A stretch of DNA of 24,404 nucleotides, from NCBI GenBank assembly GCA_903930725.1, contig CAIYZW010000577.1:1-24404 (forward strand), given 5' to 3'. Source of the stretch: an uncultured Bacteroidota bacterium. Its GTDB lineage: Bacteria > Bacteroidota > Bacteroidia > Bacteroidales > 4484-276. The notes under the pieces were generated by a model. That model had not been told where the DNA came from, ran no database searches, and saw nothing but the letters and a program-made list of their open reading frames with translations. A program made the translations under genes and the position numbers. Positions 16,401 through 24,300 of the stretch are shown one piece after another; within the stretch, counting starts at the first letter, position 1, and every line of letters starts with the position of its first letter.

Positions 16401-17317
16401 CCAAAATCCGATAAAATATTTTTTGGCTGTCCGTTATGACGATGAACAAAATTGCAGGACAACGAATCGAAGGTGAGGCTGCTTAAGCCAGCATCAGCTC
16501 CGGTAAACACAAGTTCAAAAAGAGTGGAATTATCAGGAATAACAACGTTTTCGTTAAGCGGGTCATTCCATGTGCAAATAAGGCTGTTTTGAGCGGCCTC
16601 GTATGAAATCGTCCATTCATTGACTGGTAAAAGATTGTCGAAATTTACAGCAGAAAGATAATTAATAACATCACTGCTAAAATTTAAGTTGAGTGTGAGA
16701 GAGGAGAGGGATGAATTGCCAAGCCCGAATCCCGAAACATTGATGGGCACACTAAAAACCGAGTCGGGGAAAGAAATGTAATTGTTGGGAATTATCTCAA
16801 CCAAACCCGGAGGAGGGGGAACAAATCCGGAGTAATTGATTGCTCCATCAACAAAGTTTATTGTCGAATTTGGAATTTGCTGAAAGGCGGCATTTACCAG
16901 CACACATTCGGTTTCCGAAACGTTTAAAATGCTGTTTACCGGTTTTTTGTAATAAAAAATGATGTCGAACAATTTGGTGCCATCGGGAATACTTATCGGC
17001 AAAAGTTGTGGATGCACCCAGTTGCTGCCAAACCTGGTTCCATTCGAACCAAAAACCCATTGCGAAGCAGGGGTTCCCGAATAAAAATTTGTTGTGTTTA
17101 CATAATCAACCTGGGTGTTGTTGTAGTAAACGTAAAATTCCAGGGCTACAACTGGAGTACCACCCGTGGCGGCACTTAGTCCTGAAACATAAAAAGGCAC
17201 GGTAACCTGAACCAGCGTATCGGCACTCGAAACTGTTGCAAGGCTAACGGTAATATTTTGGGATTGAAGAAATGCGCTCCAAATCAGCGCAATAATGATG
17301 AAAATCGTTTTTTTCAT
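13436..17317 (-). CDS. Scaffoldin-like protein with eight cohesin-like repeats and T9SS tail (1293 aa)
   Basis: Signal peptide 1-20 (ends LQSQ). Repeat 1 covers about 21-167; repeats 2 to 7 start at residues 172, 322, 472, 622, 772 and 922, an exact 150-residue period; repeat 8 covers about 1070-1215. Each has V-x-I-x-P at the start, VSGFGxENSSLS, a first long strand (ELVLEFDNxILEYQ type), LLPxxEWxIxYE, SRMxCxWxxP, IPDNTTLFELVF, FDS...FIH and a closing NFGxA strand; PPPG linkers join them. This is the cohesin-fold pattern as I read it, without structural proof. The last 75 residues are a type A T9SS tail (ARIFNLTGQLVAF, IYSAKIFIK). In function it would be a multivalent cell-surface scaffold. 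Repeats 5 and 6 are almost identical. It is the fourth gene of the operon, after a hairpin at 17344-17394. Confidence 0.85.
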   Translation of the reverse strand: MKKTIFIIIALIWSAFLQSQNITVSLATVSSADTLVQVTVPFYVSGLSAATGGTPVVALEFYVYYNNTQVDYVNTTNFYSGTPASQWVFGSNGTRFGSNWVHPQLLPISIPDGTKLFDIIFYYKKPVNSILNVSETECVLVNAAFQQIPNSTINFVDGAINYSGFVPPPPGLVEIIPNNYISFPDSVFSVPINVSGFGLGNSSLSSLTLNLNFSSDVINYLSAVNFDNLLPVNEWTISYEAAQNSLICTWNDPLNENVVIPDNSTLFELVFTGADAGLSSLTFDSLSCNFVHRHNGQPKNILSDFGSAEVEIFALPNPPPGTIEFTPDLFVTYNDSVIIVPVFMSGFGSENSSLSDFEISIDFDNQILEYLTVLAFDELLPADEWSINYNPTSSKLTCTWNMPTYQNLVIPENTKLFEIAYKALVVGNTTLNFDAVSAYYHHQFMGYSIPFTANYNSAQVQVYDWTVPLPGFVEINPEYFVINPDTLVYLPIVLSGFGEENSSLSEMQLVINFDDNILNFQSATAFGEILPEGQWNITYDQVLSRLICNWEEPLMENIAIADNTTIFELVFKASDLGMSAVEFDSTTCIFIHQLIGSQQQITANFGGATVEVIEIPLPPPGLVKIVPENFLTNPDSLISVPFVVSGFGQENSSLSDMELVLEFDNSILEYQTTGNFSTLLPAGEWMINYESGQSRMVCSWDETSSQNLSIPDNTTLFELVFKATAIGQSVLHFDSISSGFIHLINGTNQQTTSNFGDALAVVVELPTPPPGLVKIIPENFLTNPDSLISVPFVVSGFGQENSSLSDMELVLEFDNNILDYQTVLNFNNLLPAGEWTINYEAGQSRMVFTWDEPTSQNVSIPDNTTLFELLFKATAVGQSVLHFDSIPSYFIHRINGTNQQITANFGDALAVVEELPTPPPGLVAIVPDYFVSHPGLSFNVPLQISGFSENISSLSKIELALNFQDEIIGFESATAFSPLLPQEEWTITYEPAQSRMLCVWESPSGNNLQIPNNTPLFELVFQGLEVGVSPLDFDSTNCVFTHQQGTGQTQLTANLGNATADITEITIPVNCKVKIIPETISEISGNIINVPVVFFGFNSDTTTITAAEFYFDFDKTVLQYQGVANFNPLMPQAQWIFNVMQPDSNRFACNWVEPTLQNLSIPDSTTIFEVKFLCLANETALAFDEPANVFVHVDQQSNLVELTVDFSDGYVIVLPDNIENPAAEDLNIRVVNRHLFVEHTGGVARIFNLTGQLVAFKDLTSVTNEIELLQQGIYLISVIDENRQIYSAKIFIK
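14555..15454 (-). repeat. Recent tandem duplication of a 450-bp cohesin repeat
   Basis: Repeats 5 (15005-15454) and 6 (14555-15004) of the scaffoldin-like gene are aligned with an offset of exactly 450 bases and differ at only scattered sites; for example the stretch from 14881 matches that from 15331 almost base for base. The other repeats are much more diverged, so this pair is the youngest. Such arrays expand and contract by recombination and can be collapsed in assemblies. Confidence 0.9.
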
Positions 17318-17343
17318 TTATGTAAGAGTTAGAATTAAAATAA

Positions 17344-17394
17344 CTATTCAAAAGAGTTTGGCCGTTTTTTGGCGGCCACGCTCTTATCGAATAG
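17344..17394 (-). terminator. Long imperfect hairpin between the 429-aa and 1293-aa genes
   Basis: Three nested stems are visible on the plus strand: CTATTC/GAATAG, AAGAG/CTCTT and GGCCG/CGGCC around TTTTTTGG, separated by small internal loops. Read on the minus strand the inner loop is A-rich and no strong T-run follows, so it may be a processing or mRNA-stabilising stem or a weak terminator in the 117-base gap. Confidence 0.55.
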
Positions 17395-17434
17395 AAAACA
17401 AATCTGATTATGCAACTAATCTTCTTTTATGAAA

Positions 17435-18724
17435 TCATTCTTGTGTTTTTGTATCAACATTTTGAAAAACTGTAATTCCGTTAGTCATAAAGGTGCCGGC
17501 AGAAGTACCCTGTCCATTATCAAAATCCAATTCATGTTTATCAGCCTCTGCTTTAGAAGGCCTGTAAATCCTGATTTTGATTTGCTCATTGGCCAAAAAG
17601 CCATCTTTTTCGGGTGTTGTCGGGTCATCGCCAAAAACTACCAAAACATGGTTTTTGCCTGTTTTTTCAAATTCGGTAATACCACAACAAATTCCATCCT
17701 TAGTAAATCCACCTAAAATGTCGCCCGGTTGGAGTTCAGTGAAGGAATTTTTGGTAAAGAATATGAATTGCTGCTTTGAAGTTGGCGCAACAATAGTCCA
17801 GGGTGTAATGGGTGCTGAATTATTTATAGTTCCTGCATTTTTTTGGCCAAACATGCAATCAGGAAAACTTAGCGAACACGCAGCCGTGACTTTTACCATG
17901 TAAGCCTTTCCGGGATGCAATACTGGAAGTGTGTTGACTCCAAAGAGCGGAGCGTACACCTTTGAACCAGCAATTTCGTAAACTATTACCAATTTTCCGC
18001 TGGCTTCGATGTCGCCGAAAAGTGCATTGGTAACCACATCGCAATCGCTGATTATTGGCAGGTAGTTCCATCCTTGCACAAACTGGATGGTGTCGTTGGA
18101 ATCTTTAAAACCGTAAATATCCAAATGGGTTTCCTGCAAAACTTTGATGGTGTAACCTTCGTGAGTTTCCCAATTTCCAATGGTGTTGATGTTGAAGGCC
18201 GGCCAGAAAACCTGACTGAAATGCTGCATAAAAATAAGATTACCGGCAGAAACTTCCTGTGCAAGCAAGCTGTCGGTGTTTGGAAAATGAGGAATCACCC
18301 GGCTCGAAATTCCACTCCATCCGGCAGGAATTGTGATGGTTTGAAGTTCGGTTCCCATCGGAAAACCACCTCCACCACCAGGATTTGGGGGCTCTGGGAT
18401 GGTGTCGCCACCGCCAATTTGCTGTGAGCCATTTCCTCCACCGGGATTTGGAGGTTCAGGTAAGGTGCTGCCCGAGCCGCCTATTTGCTGTGAACCGATT
18501 CCACCACCCGGATTTGGAGGCGAAGGAATTGTGTTGTTGCCACCTATTTGCTGTGCCCCCGAACCACCGCCAGAATTTGGAGGTGGAGGAACAATTCCGC
18601 CTTCTAAAACTTTTGTTCCATTTACCGGAGTAGCAGGAACCTGAGCTTTGGCGCAATCGGAAAAATTTATGGCTAACGCAAATACGGCAATCAAAATGAA
18701 TATGCTGTTGTACTTTCTTTTCAT
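17435..18724 (-). CDS. Exported Pro/Gly-repeat protein without sorting tail (429 aa)
   Basis: Signal peptide 1-27 or so (ends CAKA-Q; the preceding Cys is not in a good lipobox). Residues about 46-120 hold four copies of PPNPGGGxGSQQIGG at a 21-22 residue spacing. Residues about 130-290 contain two related halves, each opening with a Gly-Trp strand (IPAGWSGISS and FVQGWNYLPI) and closing with a (Y)xxKV strand (GYTIKV, AYMVKV); this duplicated domain occurs in other large Bacteroidota secreted proteins. A third beta-rich domain (about 300-420) has GDILGGFTKDGICCGITEF. I see no T9SS tail and no catalytic motif. As a soluble or periplasmic member of the cluster it could be a spacer or adhesin; the function is unknown. 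It is the third gene of the operon, set off by hairpins on both sides, and so may have its own promoter. Confidence 0.7.
   Translation of the reverse strand: MKRKYNSIFILIAVFALAINFSDCAKAQVPATPVNGTKVLEGGIVPPPPNSGGGSGAQQIGGNNTIPSPPNPGGGIGSQQIGGSGSTLPEPPNPGGGNGSQQIGGGDTIPEPPNPGGGGGFPMGTELQTITIPAGWSGISSRVIPHFPNTDSLLAQEVSAGNLIFMQHFSQVFWPAFNINTIGNWETHEGYTIKVLQETHLDIYGFKDSNDTIQFVQGWNYLPIISDCDVVTNALFGDIEASGKLVIVYEIAGSKVYAPLFGVNTLPVLHPGKAYMVKVTAACSLSFPDCMFGQKNAGTINNSAPITPWTIVAPTSKQQFIFFTKNSFTELQPGDILGGFTKDGICCGITEFEKTGKNHVLVVFGDDPTTPEKDGFLANEQIKIRIYRPSKAEADKHELDFDNGQGTSAGTFMTNGITVFQNVDTKTQE
18365..18583 (-). repeat. Tandem 63-66 bp coding repeat (Pro/Gly linker)
   Basis: Four copies of the coding unit for PPNPGGGxGSQQIGG lie near the N-terminus of the 429-residue protein, the last one truncated after PPNPGGGGG. 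Copy spacing is 63-66 bases. The encoded segment is flexible and low-complexity, and copy number may vary between strains. Confidence 0.85.
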
Positions 18725-18769
18725 AATATTATCATTTTTACCCGCTGTTTAATTCAATAAGTTAAATAA

Positions 18770-18808
18770 ACCGGTTCATGCCTGTAACATTAACAAACAT
18801 GAACCGGT
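18770..18808 (-). terminator. Hairpin with perfect 11-bp stem between 800-aa and 429-aa genes
   Basis: ACCGGTTCATG (18770-18780) and CATGAACCGGT (18798-18808) are perfect inverted repeats around a 17-base loop. On the minus strand the stem is followed by TTTATTT, a modest T-tract, as in an intrinsic terminator or attenuator within the operon. Confidence 0.6.
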
Positions 18809-18816
18809 ACTTTGCT

Positions 18817-18836
18817 CATAGCAGGAATTTGCTATG
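18817..18836 (-). repeat. Second small hairpin upstream of the 18770 hairpin
   Basis: CATAGCA (18817-18823) and TGCTATG (18830-18836) form a 7-bp stem with a GGAATT loop. It lies just before the larger hairpin in the direction of transcription, so two consecutive stems separate the 800- and 429-residue genes. Confidence 0.5.
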
Positions 18837-18869
18837 TGTTGATAATGAAATTGTAATCATAAACATAAC

Positions 18870-21272
18870 CTATCGCAAATAAACTTTTTCGACTTCGGTA
18901 GTGTAATTTCCATTAATCACCTTAACTACATACATTCCACCCTTTGTAAGATGGATGGTGTTGATAACATTGTCGAGCAAAGCTGCACGTTTAATTTCCT
19001 GGCCTACCAGACTATAAATTATTGCCGTTCCGCTTGCATTTTTAATGAAGATGGTTTTTTCCATTGAGTAAATTTCGGGGGTTTGCATGATATTTTCTCC
19101 AATAGCGGTAATATTTCTATTAAAATAAATCGTAAACCGGGAAGTATTTAAGCCCTCTTCACCCTGAAAGTTGTAAACCGGATTTTCCATCAAATTGATA
19201 AATTCTTCGGTTTCGCTATCATAGAGTTCGATGGTGTTAACCTGTCCGGAAATAAAACTGGTTATTTCGGAAGCTTCGATGGTATAGTTGCCGGTATTAG
19301 CAACTTTGTAACCCAAACTTACCGAAACCTCATTCCAGGTTGCAGCTGCTTGTTCTTTTAAAGCATCAATGGTTTGGTAAGTTGATGTTATGGTAAAAAG
19401 CTGAGGAACATCATTGTTAAAACCAAAGAGTTTATAAGCATCCATGTCAGCATCAAAGCCTAAAGTAGCATCAGCGTCAAAGCGAATAAGCGTTTCATCA
19501 GAATAGCCATTATTGCTCATCTTGAGCCTGAGTGCATTTACAACTTCACGATTTCCTTTATAATACTGCTGGCTGCTGTGAACCTGAGCAGTTTTTGGGA
19601 TAGTGAGCGCTGCACCTGTTAATGTGGCCTTTACAAAGAAACCCTGCATTGCAGGAATGAATTGGCTTGCCGTGGCCGGTACACCATAACCGCCATTGTA
19701 AGTTTGGTAATTGGCGCCATCATAAAAGTAAATTCCACCTTCAAGGTTGGTTTTTACCCAGTCGGTATTTTCCCAGTCGAGTGCTGAGGTGTAAGTGTTT
19801 CCTACAAGGTTCCAGCCGTCATCGCCACCTTTGCTTTCGGTGTAACTGATTGCCGGTGAATAGCTGGCATTATTGTAAAAAGTGCCATGAAGTTCAACCA
19901 ATTCGTTAGCTTCAAAATTAAGCGCATAGCCTTTTGCTGCTTCGATAGGCGTGGTAAGCTGATACAGGTTTTCCCACGATTTGGTTGGCTCGTTATATTT
20001 ATAAAAATAGCCGGCATTTGAAGGATTATAAAGCATGTTCAATGTAACACCCGAAACGGCTGTGGAGATAAAATGGTTTTGACCACCAGAGAGCCATCTC
20101 TGAATATAAGTTTGTCCTGCAACCGAAACAACACCATTGTTTATCATCGAACCGGAAGGTGTATCATTAGCAGTTGAAAGTAGTGTCAGGTTACTGGCAA
20201 CACTAAGATTTCCACTGGCTTCAACAGTTAAAGCAGCACCTGCATTTACCGATAATTCGGCACATAAGGCAGCAGCATTAATTGTAACAAAACCACTTGC
20301 GATTGTAGCAACAGTAGTTTCGCCCGGAACGCCATTACTCCAAAGGTTAGCCTGGCTCCAGTTACCCGTGCCATTAAAAACGCTGGCTGATGGTGAACTT
20401 GGGTTAACACTACCGTTGAGGGCAATAGTTGCAACACTCTGCGAACCTCCGTCAACAAGCAACGAAAGAAGCCAGTTGAGTTCGGTTACATCGCCTGAAT
20501 AGGTAGCTTGAATTTCGAACATTACAGCGCCATCTGGAAGTGGTACAGCCGTAAGGTCGGAGGCAACCCAGTTAAGGTAAATCACCGAACCGGCTGTGTT
20601 AGTAATCCATTCGTAATCCGGAAGCTCGGTATTGAAGTTTACAAATGCTATGTTCTCGAGTACATTGCTATCAAAACCAATGTTGAACTCTGCGGCTAAT
20701 ATTGGTGTGCCCGAAACTCCTGAACTGGCTCCGGAAATTGTAACCGGAATATTAACCACACTGCCTGCAGATGCGGTTACATCAGCAATTTTAACAGTAA
20801 TTCCAGGTTCAACATAAGGAGTTACACTTCCATTGATAGTATTTACCGAAATGGCCTGTGAGCTGCCATTAACAAGTAAACTAAGTAACCAGTTGAGGTT
20901 TGTAGAACCTTCGAGGTAAGTACATTGTATTTCGAACAAAACAGTATTTCCAGTAACTGTAACCGGAACTAAGCTTGATGAAACCCAGTTTAGATACATC
21001 ACCGAATCAACTGTATTTGTAATCCATTCGTAACCTGGAAAGTTAGGATGAAAATTTACAAAAGAAACTGTGCCACTATTCAAAACTGCGGTGTTGAAGC
21101 CGATGTTAAATTCGGCGGCAAGTATGGGCGTAGCTGAAGAAACAGTTACCGGAATGGTCACCGTTTCGCCCGGACTGGCTGTAACCTGTCCGATAGATAA
21201 AGTTGCAGTTTGAGCAAATGTGGTTGCCGCAAAAAGCAAAACTATGGTTAATATCGAAATTATCTTTTTCAT
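18870..21272 (-). CDS. Secreted protein with two cohesin-like domains and T9SS tail (800 aa)
   Basis: Signal peptide 1-20 (ends TTFA-Q). Cohesin-like domains at about 22-150 and 158-290 share V-x-IPVT(V/I)S, PILAAEFNIGF, YEWITNT, YLNWV, VLFEIQ/VMFEIQ and LNWLLSLLV(N/D)G; these form a subfamily distinct from the repeats of the 1293-residue protein. From about 297 a FNGTGNWSQANLWSNGVPG motif opens a long beta-rich region with PAMQGFFVKAT, paralogous to that of the 687-residue protein. The end is a type A T9SS sorting domain (about 725-800: AIIYSLVGQEIKRA, then MYVVKVINGNYTTEVEKVYLR type). The protein should be surface-attached and offer two cohesin faces. It is the second gene of the operon, 37 bases after the dockerin-like gene, which makes that pair the natural candidates for direct partners. 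No enzyme motif is seen. Confidence 0.85.
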   Translation of the reverse strand: MKKIISILTIVLLFAATTFAQTATLSIGQVTASPGETVTIPVTVSSATPILAAEFNIGFNTAVLNSGTVSFVNFHPNFPGYEWITNTVDSVMYLNWVSSSLVPVTVTGNTVLFEIQCTYLEGSTNLNWLLSLLVNGSSQAISVNTINGSVTPYVEPGITVKIADVTASAGSVVNIPVTISGASSGVSGTPILAAEFNIGFDSNVLENIAFVNFNTELPDYEWITNTAGSVIYLNWVASDLTAVPLPDGAVMFEIQATYSGDVTELNWLLSLLVDGGSQSVATIALNGSVNPSSPSASVFNGTGNWSQANLWSNGVPGETTVATIASGFVTINAAALCAELSVNAGAALTVEASGNLSVASNLTLLSTANDTPSGSMINNGVVSVAGQTYIQRWLSGGQNHFISTAVSGVTLNMLYNPSNAGYFYKYNEPTKSWENLYQLTTPIEAAKGYALNFEANELVELHGTFYNNASYSPAISYTESKGGDDGWNLVGNTYTSALDWENTDWVKTNLEGGIYFYDGANYQTYNGGYGVPATASQFIPAMQGFFVKATLTGAALTIPKTAQVHSSQQYYKGNREVVNALRLKMSNNGYSDETLIRFDADATLGFDADMDAYKLFGFNNDVPQLFTITSTYQTIDALKEQAAATWNEVSVSLGYKVANTGNYTIEASEITSFISGQVNTIELYDSETEEFINLMENPVYNFQGEEGLNTSRFTIYFNRNITAIGENIMQTPEIYSMEKTIFIKNASGTAIIYSLVGQEIKRAALLDNVINTIHLTKGGMYVVKVINGNYTTEVEKVYLR

Positions 21273-21309
21273 GTCGTTTACTTATATAATCTTCATTAAA
21301 AAGTTGCTG

Positions 21310-24300
21310 TTATTCATTCATTTGAATTGTTTCGCTCAAAGGAACGATTTGGAAAGGCTCTGGCTGTGCCGGATTAAAACTGCCGTCAACATCGCCACCG
21401 CAAAGTGATTTTACGTTTTGATTAACACTTGCTCCGGAAATGTTTACTGTTGGATTTTCGAAAACATAGTTGGTAATGATCCATGCTGCCGGATTCAAAC
21501 CAGCAATTTTCTGACGAAGCGTAACATAATCAATGATGTTGGTAGTCGCTGAAACATCAACGTTAGCAGCTTTTGATTGAAGGGCAGTAAAGGTTAACTG
21601 ACCAACGAGGAACTGACGAATTTTTAAACCATCAATAATATTAACGCCTCCCCATGGATTTGAACCACCATCAGGTTTAACCACATAAATTCCGTCCATA
21701 ACTTTGATTGAGTATGCCCCAGATGCATTTGTTGTGGCTGAATTTACAAGCTCACCGCTTTGGCTGTAAAGTTTTACAGTAACATTTGAGAGTGGGGTAG
21801 CTGCCGTATTACTATAAGAAATAACTCCCGAAACAGCTTGTGTCCATCCCGAATTGAAAAGAACAGGAGAATTTGCCAATGGCAGGAAGTTAGGATTGAG
21901 CAAGTTGAAAGGATCGGTAATCATTAAATCGCCGTTGGCAGCAAAAGCTTTGTTTTCGCGGGTTGCATTTTGGAAATAAGTATCCTCAAAAGTGCTTGCA
22001 AAATTTGCTGTCATACCAGCGAGGATGGTGTTTTCGATTTGCAGAATATTATTGGTGGCGTTCGTTTGTGAAGCTGTTCCGTCAATAAACAAACCAGTTG
22101 GGAAGCCTGCGAAGATCGAATTATAAACCGAACATTCTGAATTTCTGCGAAGGTGCATCCCACGTTTGTAATTGCTGTTTATTGTTGTCGAAGGTGTTAC
22201 AAGTGGTCCAAAAACGCTGACATTCGAAAATATCGGGTGGGTTTTTGGTGTATTTGTTGAACCTGCACCATCATTATCCGACTCAAAAGAGTTAGACCCT
22301 GAAACGTCGGCAATGGATGGGTCACGCAGAGAAACTGCATATTGAACCATACCCTGGAAACCAAAATCAGTATCAAAATCATCGTCCCAACCGCGCAAAG
22401 CGATCAGGTGTTTTGCGTTTACACGGCCGCCAAACCATTCAAAAGAATCGTCGCCGCTATATGAAACCTGCACATAATCAATTAAAGTTCCGCTACCTAC
22501 GCCGCCCATGGTTAAACCGTTAATTTCATTATTTGGAGCAAAAGCGATACCCGGAAATTCGATGCGGACATATTTTAAACTACCTGAGATGTCAGCATTA
22601 TCAGTGCCGCCATAAGTTGAGCCAACGCCGCCTTCGATGGTAGCAGTTCCACCTGCAACATTAATCTGAGCTTTCCCAAGAATTATTACGCCACCCCAGT
22701 CACCATAACTACGTGAGCTTTCAGCCTGATTTGAAGTGAATACAATTGGTTCAGAAGCAGTGCCAATGGCAATCAATTTAGCACCTTGTTCGATGATGAG
22801 CGTTCCTTTGTTGTTTAAGTCTCCACGGATTATTGTACCCGGGTCAATAGTTAAGGTTGCGCCAGATTTTACATAAACAAAACCATCCAATTTGTAAATT
22901 GATTTGGAAGGAAGAAAATCAGGATTGGTCAAGTTATAAGGATCGGTAAAAGAAAGATCGGTATTATTTGTAAAAAGCTGATTATGACGGGAAACAGCAT
23001 TAAAATAAGATTCCTCGAAAGTACTTGCGAAGTTGGGGTTCATTCCGGCAAGGAAAGTATTTTCTATTTGCAAAGTGTTTGCAGTAGCATTAGCCTGAGT
23101 AGCAGTGCCATCAATAAAAAGTCCGGTTACCCAGGCGGTAAATACTGAATTGTAAATTGAACATTCGGTGTTTCTACGAAGGTGCATTCCCCTTTTGTAA
23201 TTGGAGTTAACCGCAGTTCCTGAAGTAACCTTTGGTCCGAAAATACTCATGTTTGAAAAAATAGGATGCGTTTTCGGGGTATTGGCCGAACCGGCACCAT
23301 CATTATCAGATTCAAAAGAGTTTGAACCGGAAACGTCGGCGACATCAGGATCGCGCAAAGAAACGCCAAACTGAATCTTTCCACGGAAACCAAAATCGGT
23401 ATCAAAATCATCGTCCCAACCGCGATAAGCGATTAAGTGTTTTGCATTTACTGCGCCGCCAAACCATTCAAAAGAATCGTCGCCGCTGTATGAAACCTGA
23501 ACGTAGTCAATCGTGGTAGCGCTTCCCACCCCACCCATTGTTAAACCATTGATTTCGTTGTTTGGTGCAAAAGCAATACCCGGGAATTCGATACGAACAT
23601 ATTTCATAGTTCCTGAATTATCAGCATCATTTGTTCCACCATAAGTTGAACCTACACCACCTTCGATGGCTGCACTACCACCGGCTACATTAATTACTGC
23701 ATTTCCAAGAATGATAACGCCGCCCCAATCACCATAATCGCGCGAACCGGCAGCTTCGTTTGATGTAAAAACGATGGGTTCGTCCTGTGTTCCAATTGCT
23801 AAAAGTTGAGCGCCTTTTTCGATGATGAGCGCTCCCTGGTTATTCTTGCTTCCGCGAATAACAGTACCGGCTTCGATAGTTAAGGTGGCGCCTGATTTTA
23901 CATAAACCCAACCGTTCAGCAAATAAACATTGCCAGCCATCCAGGTGGTGTTTGCAGAAATGTTGCCTGCATTGATGGTAACAGTAGTTGAAGGGTAAAC
24001 TGTAGTTTGTGGGTCAAAATTTGCCCAGCCTTCGGTCCAGTTAATGGTTCCAAAAGCACCTACATAATTAACCTGTTCAAAAAATGAATTTTGCAGATTG
24101 CTGTTAGTAAAAGCTGCAGCACCAATTACCGGAGATCCGGATGGTTTCCAATGGGCATCAGTTGTAATGTTGCCAGCGGCAATAGTAACTGTTGTTGCCG
24201 GATAAACAGTGCTTTGCGGGTCAAAATTTGCCCAGCCGTTTGTCCAGTCGGTGGTTCCAAAAGCGCCACTGTACGACACCTTATCAAAAAAGGGATCAGT

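Noticed and set aside
13436..17317. CRISPR array or satellite DNA in the region with regular repeats
   Set aside because: The 450-base periodicity is in frame, encodes conserved protein domains and lacks short identical repeats with unique spacers.
21310..21540. T9SS sorting domain at the end of the 1020-residue protein
   Set aside because: The last 80 residues lack the usual GxY/Fxx(R/K) and terminal Lys/Arg strand pattern and instead fit the dockerin-like segment followed by CGGDVDGS.
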